From: Streptomyces sp. CB02980
GTDB taxonomy: Bacteria; Actinomycetota; Actinomycetes; Streptomycetales; Streptomycetaceae
Direction of reading: 5' to 3'
Assembly (NCBI RefSeq): GCF_014451325.2
Contig: NZ_JACSCH020000021.1
Location: forward strand, 82,377 to 146,376
DNA length: 64,000 nucleotides
Numbering within the stretch: position 1 is the first letter of the stretch; each line of letters starts with the position of its first letter. Under the pieces are notes generated by a model that was given only the letters and a program-made list of their open reading frames with translations, searched no databases and was not told the origin of the DNA. This document shows, piece by piece, positions 55,569 to 64,000 of this stretch. The position numbers were made by a program, and so were the translations under genes.

Positions 55569-55655
55569 GACTGTTCCTGCTCCTCTTTTTCGGGGCTCGG
55601 TTCTCCCCCTCGCTTCGCCGGGGGGACCCCCACCGGGGCGCTGGAGCCGGGCTCA

Positions 55656-55713
55656 CGGACCCGACCGTGCTCGCCTCCCTCGTTCCTCGGGAGGCTCCGC
55701 GCGCTCGGGTCCG
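55656..55713. repeat. Long stem-loop between copZ and copA
   Basis: CGGACCCGA (55656-55664) pairs with TCGGGTCCG (55705-55713), and inside CCTCCC (55674-55679) with GGGAGG (55689-55694). The 247-base gap also has CCCCCTCGCTTCGCCGGGGG-like palindrome at 55611-55630. It looks like an intergenic repeat element; it could reduce copA expression relative to copZ or act as RNA-stabilising structure. Nothing else is evident in the gap. Confidence 0.7.
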
Positions 55714-55815
55714 TTCCCCCGGCGCGCCCCTTCGGCTCGCTCGCCGGCCCCGGGGGTGGAGGCGCTGGTAGGCGGTGCGGCGGATTTCGAGCCCGGCGGC
55801 CGAGGGGGCTGTCGG

Positions 55816-56100
55816 TCAGGCGCGGCCGGTGAGCTCGTAGCCCGCGTCGTCGACCGCCGCGGTGATCGCCGCGTCGTCGGGCTCGCCGCCGGTGGTCACG
55901 GTGACGAGGCCGCCGTCGACGTCGACGTCGACGGAGATGACGCCGTCGAGCGCGCTGACGGACTTGGTGATCGCGGTCTTGCAGTGGCCGCAGGTCATGC
56001 CGGAGACGGCGTAGACGGTGACGGTGCTGTCGGCGACCGCGACGGCGGTGGCCTCCGTGGTGGTCGAGCAGCTGTTGTCGGGGGTGCAGCAGGAGCCCAT
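55816..56100 (-). CDS. copZ: Copper chaperone with Cys-rich N-terminus
   Basis: 94 residues. Heavy-metal-associated domain with GMTCGHC (about residues 32-38). Unusual is a preceding Cys-rich part MGSCCTPDNSCSTT, which could add a second metal site. Delivers Cu(I) to CopA. CsoR-type box 29-47 bases upstream. Confidence 0.92.
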   Translation of the reverse strand: MGSCCTPDNSCSTTTEATAVAVADSTVTVYAVSGMTCGHCKTAITKSVSALDGVISVDVDVDGGLVTVTTGGEPDDAAITAAVDDAGYELTGRA

Positions 56101-56128
56101 GGCTTCTCCTCGGTCGGTTCCGGTGCGG

Positions 56129-56227
56129 GATACCCTCGGGGGGTATCGGCTTCGATTCCATGTATACCCCCCTCCCGTATCTGACGCAAGCAGTTCCCCG
56201 ACTTGACTTGATACCCCCCAGGGGTAT
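56129..56227. promoter_or_regulatory. Divergent copZ / secreted-protein promoter region with three CsoR-type boxes
   Basis: Boxes: 56129-56147 (GATACCCTCGGGGGGTATC), 56162-56181 (imperfect, GTATACCCCCCTCCCGTATC), 56210-56227 (GATACCCCCCAGGGGTAT). The first is near copZ, the last 58 bases before the secreted protein gene. TTGACT (56203 area) may be a -35 overlapping the last box. Confidence 0.75.
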
Positions 56228-56285
56228 GGTGAAGTGCATTGAACGGCTACCGACGCCGCCACCGCCCACGTACGGGAGAGCAGCC

Positions 56286-57296
56286 ATGAACACCGGAGTG
56301 AAGATCACTGCCTATGCCGCCGCACTCGCCGCGACCTTCGGGGCCGCATACGGGTTGGGCACGGGCGTCGGCCCCGTCGAGGAGCCGAAGAAGGCCGGGC
56401 ACGGGGAGCACGCGGCCGCGCCCGCGCCGTCGAAGAGTGCGGCGGCGGACGGCCACGCCGGGCACGAGGAGGGCGCCCCCGCGAGCGACCCCGGCACCGC
56501 CGCCGCGAACACCCCCGGCGGCCTCCAGGTCTCCGAGGGCGGCTACACCCTGGCCATGGAGACCCCCGTCACCGCCGCGGGCAGGAGCACCCTGAAGTTC
56601 TCCGTCAAGGACTCGGCCGGCAGGAAGGTCACCGCGTTCACCACCGAGCACGGCAAGGAGCTGCACTTCATCGTCGCCTCGCGCGACCTCAACACCTTCC
56701 GCCATCTGCACCCCGTGAAGGCGGCCGACGGCACCTGGTCGGTGACCGCGGACCTGCCCCGCGCCGGCGGCTACAAGGCCTTCGCCGACTTCAAGCCCGC
56801 CGCGCCCGGCGCCCGGGGCATCACGCTCGGCGCCGACCTCTCCGTACCGGGGGCGTACGCGCCGAAGCCGCTGCCCGCCGTCGCCCCGACCGCCACCGTC
56901 GACGGCTACCAGGTTCGCCTCGGCGGCACCCTGAACCCCGGCAAGGCCGGCGAGCTCCGGCTCACCGTCACCAAGGCCGGAAAGCCGGTCACCGACCTGG
57001 AGCCGTACCTCGGGGCGTACGGACACCTCGTCGCCCTGCGCGACGGCGACCTCGCCTACCTCCACGTGCACCCGAACGAGGGCGGCCCCGGCCCGGACGT
57101 CTCCTTCACGGCGACGGCGCCCAGCGCGGGCACGTACCGCCTGTTCCTCGACTTCCAGCACGGGGGCAAGGTGCGGACGGCGGCCTTCACGGTGACGGCG
57201 GGCGGGGCCGGGGCCGGGTCCACGGCGGGTGGCAAGGCACCCGTCCCCGCAGCCGGTGAGGCCACGCACGATGCGGGAGGCCACGCGCACGGCTAG
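56286..57296 (+). CDS. Secreted or membrane-anchored His-rich protein of the copper regulon
   Basis: 336 residues. One N-terminal hydrophobic segment (ITAYAAALAATFGAAYGLGTGVG), a His-containing linker (KKAGHGEHAAA, DGHAGHEEG), then two beta-rich repeats with HFIVASRDLNTFRHLHPVKA and HLVALRDGDLAYLHVHPNEGG, i.e. H-x-H clusters, and a His-containing end (ATHDAGGHAHG). No enzymatic motif. Probably binds copper outside the membrane, as an accessory or sink. Regulation by CsoR is likely from the box at 56210. Followed at 52 bases by cutC. Confidence 0.85.
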   Translation: MNTGVKITAYAAALAATFGAAYGLGTGVGPVEEPKKAGHGEHAAAPAPSKSAAADGHAGHEEGAPASDPGTAAANTPGGLQVSEGGYTLAMETPVTAAGRSTLKFSVKDSAGRKVTAFTTEHGKELHFIVASRDLNTFRHLHPVKAADGTWSVTADLPRAGGYKAFADFKPAAPGARGITLGADLSVPGAYAPKPLPAVAPTATVDGYQVRLGGTLNPGKAGELRLTVTKAGKPVTDLEPYLGAYGHLVALRDGDLAYLHVHPNEGGPGPDVSFTATAPSAGTYRLFLDFQHGGKVRTAAFTVTAGGAGAGSTAGGKAPVPAAGEATHDAGGHAHG

Positions 57297-57348
57297 GCTG
57301 GTCATTGGACTAGACCTGTAGAGATGCATTCGTGGAGGAATGGGCTCG

Positions 57349-58047
57349 ATGAGCAACCGTGCAGTCCTTGAGGTGATCGCCCTCGACGAGGGAGACGCGG
57401 TCGCTGCCCAGACCGGTGGAGCCGACAGGCTCGAACTCGTCACCGACATGGCGGCGGACGGACTCACCCCGTCCCGGACCGGCTTCGCCGCCATCCGCGC
57501 CGCCGTCGACATCCCGCTGCGCGTGATGCTCCGCCTCGCCGACGGCTTCGCGGCCGGCGGTCCCGAGGGCGTCGACGCCCTGGTCGCCCGGGCCCTCGAA
57601 CTGCGCGAGGCGGGCGCAGACGAGTTCGTCCTCGGCTTCCTCACCCCCGACGGCGAGCCCGACCTCGTGGCCGTCGAGCGCCTCATCGCCGTCCTCGACG
57701 GCTGCCGCTGGACCTTCCACCGGGCGATCGACCGCACCGCCGACCGCGACGGACTGCGCAAGCGCCTCGCCGACCTGCCCGGCCTCGACACCTACCTGAC
57801 GGCAGGCGCCGCCACCGGCGTCGACGACGGCCTGGCCACCCTCAAGGCCGAGGCCGCCCGCGCGGGCGAGCCCGGCTACGAGGCCCGGATCCTCGTCGGC
57901 GGCGGCCTCCGCCTCGACCACCTCCCCGAACTGCGCGCGGCGGGCCTCGACGCCTTCCACATCGGCGGCGCGGCCCGCCCCCAGGGCTGGGCGGCCCCGG
58001 TCTCGGCGGACGCGGTACGGACGTGGCGCGAGGCGCTGGACGCGTAG
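57349..58047 (+). CDS. cutC: CutC family protein
   Basis: 232 residues, TIM-barrel. LEVIALDEGDAVAAQTGGADRLELVTDMAADGLTPS is the CutC N-terminal pattern, and FHRAIDRTADRD and ILVGGGL are the other marks. Called a copper-homeostasis protein after the E. coli name, but its enzymatic role is unclear. Presence next to the copper genes supports the name here. ATG 57349 preferred (GGAGG ten bases before); 57340 possible. Confidence 0.88.
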   Translation: MSNRAVLEVIALDEGDAVAAQTGGADRLELVTDMAADGLTPSRTGFAAIRAAVDIPLRVMLRLADGFAAGGPEGVDALVARALELREAGADEFVLGFLTPDGEPDLVAVERLIAVLDGCRWTFHRAIDRTADRDGLRKRLADLPGLDTYLTAGAATGVDDGLATLKAEAARAGEPGYEARILVGGGLRLDHLPELRAAGLDAFHIGGAARPQGWAAPVSADAVRTWREALDA

Positions 58048-58208
58048 GGGTTCCGGCGGCGCGACCGGAGCGACCCCCCCCCGCCGGGGAGGCCGGAGCA
58101 CTCACGGCCGTCAGGGAGGCCGGAGCGACACCGCCGGGGAGGCCGGAGTCCTGCCCGCCCGGGAAAACGCCTGGCCCCGGGCATGGTCCGGTCGTTAGCC
58201 TCCCCGGC

Positions 58209-59129
58209 ATGGCAGCCACCACCCCCACGCACCCCGACGAGCCGCCCGCCGTCGACACCGAGCTCGTCGCACGGCTCGTCGCCGGGCGGTTCCCCGAGTG
58301 GGCCGGCCTCCCGGTCAGGGCCGTACGGTCGGCCGGCACGGACAACGTCATGTTCCGGCTCGGCGACGACCTCGTCGTACGGCTGCCCCGGGTCCCGTAC
58401 GCCGCGCGCCACGTCGAGAAGGAACAGCGCTGGCTGCCCCTGCTCGCCCCGCACCTGCCGCTGGACGTCCCGGTCCCGGTGGGGCGGGCCGGGGCGAGCG
58501 CGGAGTTCCCGTGGCCCTGGTCGGTCTACCGCTGGCTCGACGGCGACGACACGTACGACGTCCCGCTCACCGACCTCGCCCACGCGGCCGTCGCGCTGGG
58601 CCGCTTCGGCGCCGCCCTGCGCGACGTCGACGCGAGCGGCGGGCCCGCGTCCTTCCGGGGCGGTCACGTCACCAGCTGGGAGGAAGGCCATCTGCCGGGC
58701 GTGATCCGCGACTTCGGCGCCGAGGGCCTGATCGACGCGGACCTTGCCACCGCCTCCTGGGAGGCCGTCCTGCGGCTCCCGCAGTGGGACGGCGCGCCCG
58801 TCTGGGTCCACGGCGACCTGCTGCCGGGCAATCTGCTCGGCCGCGAGGGCCGCCTGAGCGCCGTCATCGACTTCGGCGGCGTCGGTACGGGCGACCCGGC
58901 CTGCGACACGATGCCCGCCTGGACCCTGTTCTCCGCCGACACCCGCCCGCTCTTCCGCGACGCGGCCCGCGTCGACGACGCGACCTGGGCGCGGGGACGC
59001 GGCTGGGCCCTGGCCTGGGGCCTGGTCACCGAGCACTACTACCGGGAGAAGAACCCGGTGCTCGCGGCGGTCGCCCGCCGCACCCGCACCGAGGCGCTCG
59101 CGGAGTACGCGGAGTCGACCACCCCCTAG
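58209..59129 (+). CDS. Aminoglycoside-phosphotransferase-fold protein
   Basis: 306 residues. VRSAGTDNVMFRLGDDLVVRLPR is the N-lobe, WVHGDLLPGNLL the catalytic loop, and VIDFGGVGTGDPACD the Mg loop. APH family kinases modify antibiotics or small alcohols. Resistance cannot be concluded from fold. ATG 58209. The 161-base gap before it has GGCCGGAG direct repeats (58083 and 58132) and no gene. Overlaps the next gene by 4 bases, tail to tail. Confidence 0.85.
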   Translation: MAATTPTHPDEPPAVDTELVARLVAGRFPEWAGLPVRAVRSAGTDNVMFRLGDDLVVRLPRVPYAARHVEKEQRWLPLLAPHLPLDVPVPVGRAGASAEFPWPWSVYRWLDGDDTYDVPLTDLAHAAVALGRFGAALRDVDASGGPASFRGGHVTSWEEGHLPGVIRDFGAEGLIDADLATASWEAVLRLPQWDGAPVWVHGDLLPGNLLGREGRLSAVIDFGGVGTGDPACDTMPAWTLFSADTRPLFRDAARVDDATWARGRGWALAWGLVTEHYYREKNPVLAAVARRTRTEALAEYAESTTP

Positions 59130-59698
59130 CGGACGACGTCGAAGACGTTCTTCTGGATGCCGTTGGAGTACGCCTCGTACTCGACGAGCTTCAGCTTCTG
59201 CGTGTCCTTGTCCGTCTCGCTGAACAGCCGCTTCCCCGCGCCGAGCAGCAGCGGGAAGACGAGCAGGTGGTACCGGTCGATCAGGCCGGCGTCCGAGAGC
59301 GCACGGCCCAGCGAAGCGCTGCCGTGCATGATGATCGGGCGGCCCTCGGTCTCCTTCAGCGCGGCGACCTCGTCGAGCGAGCGCAGGATCGTGGTCTCGC
59401 CCCAGTTGTCGACCAGGTCGTCCTCGGTGAGGGTCGTGGACACGACGTACTTCGGCATCGCCTTGTAGCCGGCGAAGTCCTCCATGTCGGGCCACACGGC
59501 GCTGAAGGCCTCGTAGCTGGCCCGGCCGAGCAGCATCGCGCCGGCCTCCCCCTGCTCCCGGCCCTTGAGCGCGTACGCCTCCGGAACGAACTCCACGTCC
59601 TTGAAGGTCCAGCCCGAGTTCCGGTAGCCGGGCTCGCCGCCGGGGGCCTCCACGACACCGTCGAGCGAGACGAAGACGGAGCTGATCAGGGTGCGCAT
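59126..59698 (-). CDS. DHFR-like (RibD C-terminal) reductase family protein
   Basis: 190 residues: SSVFVSLDGVVEAPGG at the N-terminus, GAMLLGRASYEAFSAVWP (about 53-70), and IIMHGSASLGRALSDAGLIDRYHLLVFPLLLGAGKRLF at the C-terminal half. Common in Streptomyces as an NADPH-dependent reductase of unknown substrate. Confidence 0.88.
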   Translation of the reverse strand: MRTLISSVFVSLDGVVEAPGGEPGYRNSGWTFKDVEFVPEAYALKGREQGEAGAMLLGRASYEAFSAVWPDMEDFAGYKAMPKYVVSTTLTEDDLVDNWGETTILRSLDEVAALKETEGRPIIMHGSASLGRALSDAGLIDRYHLLVFPLLLGAGKRLFSETDKDTQKLKLVEYEAYSNGIQKNVFDVVR

Positions 59699-59874
59699 CT
59701 GGGGTCTCCCGTGGGGTTCATGACGGCCGCTCAGCCCTGGCGCTCAGCAGCGAATACAACCTATAGACCGGCGCTCCCGAAGAAACTCATCGGCCGCCGC
59801 CCGGTTCGTCCGCGTCGCCCTCCGGAGCGGCGACGGGCGGCGACGGGCGGCGACGGGCGGCGCGCCGAGTCGGC

Positions 59875-61902
59875 TCACACCTGCGCCAACTGCTCCGGAA
59901 TCGGGGCGGAGTGAAGGACGGTCAGCCCGGACACGGCACGGGTCAGCGCCACGTACAGCCGGCGCAGACCGGTCCGCTCGTCCGGCTCGCCGTCGACGAC
60001 GGCCGCGGGCTCGTCCAGGACCACGTAGTCGTACTCCAGGCCCTTCGCGAGCGAGGCCGGGACCAGCGTCAGCCGGGACTCGGCCGTGGTCTCCTCACCG
60101 GGGGAGAGGTACGCGAGCCCGGCGGCCGTCAGCGCCTCCGCGAGCGGGGCGATCCGCGCGTCGGCGGCGATCAGCCCGATGGAGCCGTCGTGGCCCAGCG
60201 CCTCGACGCAGGCCGCGACGACGTCCTGGTCGAGCGCGTCCGTGTGCCGCACGTCCAGCGAACCCGGATTCTCACGCACCGACTCCACGGCCGCGAGCCC
60301 CGGCGACATGTGCGGAAGGAGCCGCGAGGCGTACGCGATGACCTCACGCGGCACACGGAAACCGGCGGTCAGCTCCTCCACCACGGCCTCCGGCTTCCCC
60401 AGGTGTCCGAGGGCCTCCGCCCAGCTCGCGGTCGCCCATGGCGTCGTGCCCTGCGCGAGGTCGCCGAGGATGGTCGCCGAGCCGGTCGTGCAGCGCCGTC
60501 CCACCGCCCGGTACTGCATCGGGGACAGGTCCTGCGCCTCGTCGAGGACGACGTGGCCGAGCGAGTGCGTCCGCTCCACCAGGTCCCGCGCCTCGTCGAT
60601 GAGGACCGCGTCCGCCGCCGACCACTTCGCCGTCTTCACGCTCCGGGCGGGCTTCGCCCAGAGCAGCAGCTTCTGCTCGTCCTCGGTGAACAGCCCCTGG
60701 GCGTGCTCCGCCAGGAACTCCGCGTCGCCGAGCAGCCGGAGCACCAGCTTCGCGGGCTCCACCAGCGGCCAGCACTCCTTCACGACGGCCTTCACGGCCG
60801 TGTTGCGCGCGACGGCGTTCTGCACCCGGTCGTCGGGCGCCTCACCGGCCTCCTCCATCCGCACCAGGACCGAGTGCGCGATGCGCTGCGGCAGCGCCTC
60901 GCGGGCGGCCCCGTACCGGATGTCGCGGTCCAGCAACTCCCGGACGATCTCCTCCAGTTCGTACGCGGGCACCCGCCAGCGGCGCGACCCGCGCACCACC
61001 ATGAGGGACTCCTTGGGCAGCGCCACGTGCGCACGCACCGCGCGCCGCAGCAGCTCCGCCATCCGGGCGTCGCCCTTGACGACGGCGGTGGCGGCCTCGT
61101 CCGTGCCCCGCACCTCGACCTGCCCGCCGACGAGATCGTCGACGGTGGCCTGCTTGACCTCCAACTCGCCCAGTGCGGGGAGGACTTGCTCGATGTAGTG
61201 CAGGAAGGACCGGTTGGGCCCGATGACCAGCGTCCCGGTCCGGGCCAGCCGCTCCCGGTGCGCGTACAGCAGATAGGCGACACGGTGCAGACCGACGGCG
61301 GTCTTACCGGTCCCGGGCCCTCCCTGCACGCACACGGTCCCGGAGAGATCGGACCGGACGATCCCGTCCTGCTCGGGCTGGATGGTCGCGACGATGTCCC
61401 GCATGGGGCCGACGCGGGGCCGCTCGATCTCGGCCTGGAGCAGCCGGCTGGTCTGTTCGAGCTCCTCGGGGTCGGAGAGGTGCTCGTCCTCGTACGCGGT
61501 GAGCTCGCCGCCCGTGTAGCCGAAGCGCCGGCGCAGCCCGACGTCCTGCGGGTCCTTCTTCGATGCCTGGTAGTACGGCTGTGAGACCGGCGCACGCCAG
61601 TCGATCACCATCGGGTCGCCGTCGGCGTCGTGCACGTGGCGCCGCCCGATGTAGAAGCGCTGCCCCTCCTGCGTGGTGTGCAGGTAGTCGAGCCGCCCGA
61701 AGAACAGCGGGGTGTGGGACAGATCCGCGAGTGCCTTGATCCGGTCCTCGATCTGCCGCCCGAGCACCAGCGAGTTCACCCAGTTCGCGGTGACGTCCTT
61801 GATGTCGAGCGCCTCCACGTCCTCGCGCATCGCGCGCAGGGCGGCGCGGGAGGAGGTCAGATGGGCACGCTCACGCGCGAGGGGATCGTCGGACACGGGC
61901 AC
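59875..61902 (-). CDS. HelD-type UvrD-like helicase (RNA-polymerase-associated)
   Basis: 675 residues. Walker A GGPGTGKTAVGLH around residue 210; Walker B VVLDEAQDLSPMQ; C-terminal VPASLAKGLEYDYVVLDEPAAV and LYVALTRAVSGL. The N-terminal coiled-coil region (ARERAHLTSSRAALRAMREDVEALD) is typical of HelD, which removes stalled RNA polymerase from DNA and can give rifamycin resistance in actinobacteria. GTG 61902 with GGAGG chosen; a 61-residue N-terminal extension to 62085 is open but low complexity. No rifamycin-associated element (RAE) is evident from inspection. Confidence 0.85.
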   Translation of the reverse strand: MPVSDDPLARERAHLTSSRAALRAMREDVEALDIKDVTANWVNSLVLGRQIEDRIKALADLSHTPLFFGRLDYLHTTQEGQRFYIGRRHVHDADGDPMVIDWRAPVSQPYYQASKKDPQDVGLRRRFGYTGGELTAYEDEHLSDPEELEQTSRLLQAEIERPRVGPMRDIVATIQPEQDGIVRSDLSGTVCVQGGPGTGKTAVGLHRVAYLLYAHRERLARTGTLVIGPNRSFLHYIEQVLPALGELEVKQATVDDLVGGQVEVRGTDEAATAVVKGDARMAELLRRAVRAHVALPKESLMVVRGSRRWRVPAYELEEIVRELLDRDIRYGAAREALPQRIAHSVLVRMEEAGEAPDDRVQNAVARNTAVKAVVKECWPLVEPAKLVLRLLGDAEFLAEHAQGLFTEDEQKLLLWAKPARSVKTAKWSAADAVLIDEARDLVERTHSLGHVVLDEAQDLSPMQYRAVGRRCTTGSATILGDLAQGTTPWATASWAEALGHLGKPEAVVEELTAGFRVPREVIAYASRLLPHMSPGLAAVESVRENPGSLDVRHTDALDQDVVAACVEALGHDGSIGLIAADARIAPLAEALTAAGLAYLSPGEETTAESRLTLVPASLAKGLEYDYVVLDEPAAVVDGEPDERTGLRRLYVALTRAVSGLTVLHSAPIPEQLAQV

Positions 61903-62150
61903 GGCGGAGCCTCCGGGGAGAAGTACGCGGACACGTCGAGGTGGCCGCCGGTTACCGACCGGGCGGCGGCTCTCCACGGAGGGAGGCGGGGAAGCTGGCG
62001 AGTGTAACTCCTGAGCGGGGCCGGGGGCGAACGGTTTCCCCCCTCTCCACCCCGTAGGGGACGGGGTCCGTCTCACGTCGGACACCGCCCCCGGCCCGGT
62101 TCACCCCCCAGGCCGATGTGTCATGAATGTCCGAATTCCATCATGGAGAC

Positions 62151-62339
62151 ATGACCGCGACGACCTTCACCCTCGTGACCAGCGTGACCCGCCCGCGGGT
62201 CCGCCCCCTCGACACGGCCCTGCGCGCGATACGCGCCTTCGGCGGCGCCGCGGCCGGCGTCGTCCTCCTGGGCGACTACGGGCCGCCGGAGGCCGGCATC
62301 AGGAACCCGCGCCCTGAGTACGCCCCCGGCCCCGACTGA
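62151..62339 (+). CDS. Hypothetical small protein
   Basis: 62 residues: MTATTFTLVTSVTRPRVRPL then a hydrophobic, Ala/Gly-rich segment (AFGGAAAGVVLLGDYG) and a Pro-rich tail. GGAG lies only 3 bases before ATG. No known family. Confidence 0.5.
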   Translation: MTATTFTLVTSVTRPRVRPLDTALRAIRAFGGAAAGVVLLGDYGPPEAGIRNPRPEYAPGPD

Positions 62340-62387
62340 GTACGAGAACGTCTGCCGCGGCGGGACGGCCCCTGATGTGATCGACCC

Positions 62388-62705
62388 ATGACGACGCCGC
62401 CGACCGACCTCACCGACCGCCCCCACGCCACCGACCCCAACGCCCCGAGCCCCGGCGCCCTGCGCGTCGTCGCCGGCTGTGGATTCCTCCTGCTGGCGGC
62501 ATGCTTCGTCGCCACCGTCGTGGTGGTGCTCGGCGACGCCGTCGAGGGGGACGGCGCCGCCAAGGGGTTCGTCACGGCGGCGTTCTGGACCCTGTTCCTG
62601 GGAGCCCTCACGGGAGTGGCGGCCCTGATCGCGCCCCGCAAGGGCCTGGTGATCGCCGAGTACGCCCTGGCGGTGACGGCCCCCGTGCTGGCGCTCATGG
62701 ACTAG
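62388..62705 (+). CDS. Small membrane protein with two or three helices
   Basis: 105 residues. A polar Thr/Pro-rich N-terminus (about 25), then helices VVAGCGFLLLAACFVATVVVVL, AAFWTLFLGALTGVAALIA and VIAEYALAVTAPVLALMD. No family recognised. Ends 78 bases before the stop of the convergent helicase. Confidence 0.65.
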   Translation: MTTPPTDLTDRPHATDPNAPSPGALRVVAGCGFLLLAACFVATVVVVLGDAVEGDGAAKGFVTAAFWTLFLGALTGVAALIAPRKGLVIAEYALAVTAPVLALMD

Positions 62706-62782
62706 GGGGCGTCCGGCGGATCATGACCGGGGCCGCGCAGGCCCCAGCCGACCGCTCCACGGGACCGCTCCACGGGATCGCT

Positions 62783-64000
62783 CTACGGCGCGAGCAGCTC
62801 GTCCGCGTCGACGATCCGGTACGCGTACCCCTGCTCGGCGAGGAACCGCTGCCGGTGGGCGGCGAAGTCCTGGTCGATGGTGTCGCGGGCGACCACCGAG
62901 TAGAAGTGCGCCTGGTGGCCGTCGGCCTTCGGCCGGAGTACCCGGCCGAGGCGCTGTGCCTCCTCCTGGCGGGAGCCGAACGTGCCGGACACCTGGATGG
63001 CGACGGTCGCCTCGGGCAGGTCGATGGAGAAGTTCGCGACCTTCGACACGACGAGCACGCTGATCTCGCCGGTCCGGAAGGCGTCGAAGAGCTTCTCGCG
63101 CTGGGCGTTCGGGGTCTCGCCCTTGATGACGGGCGCGTCCAGGTGCTCGCCGAGCTCGTCGAGCTGGTCGATGTACTGCCCGATGACGAGGATCTGCTGC
63201 CCCTCGAACTTCTTCACGAGGGCCTCGGTCACCTTCCGCTTCGTCGCGGTCGTGGCGCAGAAGCGGTACTTCTCCTCGGCCTCGGCGGTGGCGTAGGCGA
63301 GCCGCTCGGAGTCGGTCAGGTTCACGCGGACCTCGACGCAGTCGGCCGGCGCGATGTAGCCCTGCGCCTCGATCTCCTTCCAGGGCGCGTCGAACCGCTT
63401 GGGCCCGATGAGCGAGAAGACGTCGGACTCGCGGCCGTCCTCGCGGACGAGGGTGGCGGTGAGCCCGAGACGGCGGCGGGCCTGCAGATCGGCGGTGAAC
63501 TTGAAGACGGGCGCGGGAAGCAGGTGCACCTCGTCGTAGACGATCAGACCCCAGTCCCGGGAGTCGAACAGCTCCAGGTGGGGGTAGATCCCCTTCCGCT
63601 TGGTGGTGAGCACCTGGTACGTGGCGATGGTGACCGGCCGGATCTCCTTCTTCGTACCGCTGTACTCGCCGATCTCGTCCTCGGTGAGCGAGGTCCGCTT
63701 GACCAGCTCGTGCTTCCACTGGCGGGCGGAGACGGTGTTGGTGACGAGAATGAGCGTGGTCGCCTTGGCCTGAGCCATCGCACCGGCCCCGACCAGCGTC
63801 TTTCCGGCACCGCAGGGCAGGACGACGACGCCGGACCCACCGTGCCAGAAGCCCTCGACGGCCTGCTTCTGATACGGCCGCAGGGCCCATCCGTCCTCGG
63901 CGAGGTCGATCCGGTGGGCCTCGCCGTCGACGTACCCGGCGAGGTCCTCGGCGGGCCATCCCAGCTTCAGCAGCGTCTGCTTGATCTGCCCGCGCTCGGA
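62783..64000 (-). CDS. XPB-type DNA helicase (5' part outside the window)
   Basis: The last 405 codons are visible; the frame is open to the window edge. Walker A is CGAGKTLVGA (in VVVLPCGAGKTLVG), DEAH-like box is VYDEVHLLPAP, motif III LTATLVREDGR, and motif VI QRLGRVLRPK. The part following, AHFYSVVARDTIDQDFAAHRQRFL, fits bacterial XPB, which is about 550 residues long. DNA repair or transcription-coupled helicase. Confidence 0.93.
   Translation of the reverse strand, partial: SERGQIKQTLLKLGWPAEDLAGYVDGEAHRIDLAEDGWALRPYQKQAVEGFWHGGSGVVVLPCGAGKTLVGAGAMAQAKATTLILVTNTVSARQWKHELVKRTSLTEDEIGEYSGTKKEIRPVTIATYQVLTTKRKGIYPHLELFDSRDWGLIVYDEVHLLPAPVFKFTADLQARRRLGLTATLVREDGRESDVFSLIGPKRFDAPWKEIEAQGYIAPADCVEVRVNLTDSERLAYATAEAEEKYRFCATTATKRKVTEALVKKFEGQQILVIGQYIDQLDELGEHLDAPVIKGETPNAQREKLFDAFRTGEISVLVVSKVANFSIDLPEATVAIQVSGTFGSRQEEAQRLGRVLRPKADGHQAHFYSVVARDTIDQDFAAHRQRFLAEQGYAYRIVDADELLAP

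Noticed and set aside
58209..59129. An antibiotic resistance kinase
   Set aside because: Only the general APH fold is seen; many such proteins are not resistance enzymes.
59875..62085. The longer HelD start at 62085
   Set aside because: The additional N-terminal part is low complexity, and a good ribosome site lies before GTG 61902.

Overview
The window is high-GC DNA of a Streptomyces or a close relative. Third codon positions are strongly G/C, GTG starts and 4-bp stop/start overlaps are common, and the gene content is typical: mycothiol-dependent-type enzyme, ECF41 sigma factor, CsoR copper regulon, actinobacterial adenosine kinase and XPB helicase. I saw no rRNA, tRNA, CRISPR array, transposase or attachment site.

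Region 1 (1-20.7 kb) reads as a biosynthetic gene cluster, nearly all on the + strand. A DHA2 exporter lies behind two copper-type operators and ends in a strong terminator. A Cys/Met-metabolism PLP lyase follows. A near-consensus promoter at 2893-2922 then opens a run of tightly packed genes: MaoC-like hydratase, two SAM methyltransferases, an AurF-type diiron oxygenase, an aminoacyl-tRNA-synthetase-like amino acid:carrier-protein ligase, a phosphopantetheinyl transferase and a free carrier protein. A complete activated-methyl cycle comes next (metK, adoK, metH, metF, ahcY), then a maleylpyruvate-isomerase-family protein. A single-module indigoidine-synthetase-type NRPS (A-Ox-T-TE) closes the region. 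The picture is a pathway that loads an amino acid on a carrier without tRNA, oxidises it (probably on nitrogen), methylates it, and carries its own SAM supply. The product is unknown.

Region 2 (20.7-38.7 kb) is mixed accessory and metabolic DNA: dienelactone hydrolase, acetyltransferase, an oxidoreductase/ECF41 pair, two hydrolases, Nudix plus DUF4406 genes opposite a DeoR regulator, LysE exporter, MerR regulator, amino-acid permease, and a TetR/MFS/FMN-reductase unit whose promoters carry repeats of one operator in their spacers. Several ORFs here contain short in-frame tandem repeats.

Region 3 (37.9-51.2 kb) may be a second biosynthetic locus. It has a PIG-L (MshB-type) deacetylase diverging from a + strand set: asparagine-synthetase-like enzyme, PrpF/DapF-fold protein behind a 39-bp repeat array, SDR without its catalytic Tyr, methionyl-tRNA-synthetase-like protein without KMSKS, MshA-like glycosyltransferase, and a 67-aa exported peptide. 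Two paralogous LuxR-type regulators, a Fur protein, a methyltransferase and a GNAT follow on the other strand. The glycosyltransferase / deacetylase / class I synthetase-like / acetyltransferase combination echoes mycothiol biosynthesis.

Region 4 (51.4-58.0 kb) is copper homeostasis: BlaI/M56 pair, CsoR, CopA, CopZ, a secreted His-rich protein, CutC and several CsoR-type boxes, one next to a tiny Cys-containing ORF. Region 5 (58.2-64 kb) holds a phosphotransferase, RibD-type reductase, HelD-type helicase, two small proteins and the C-terminal part of an XPB-type helicase running off the right edge.
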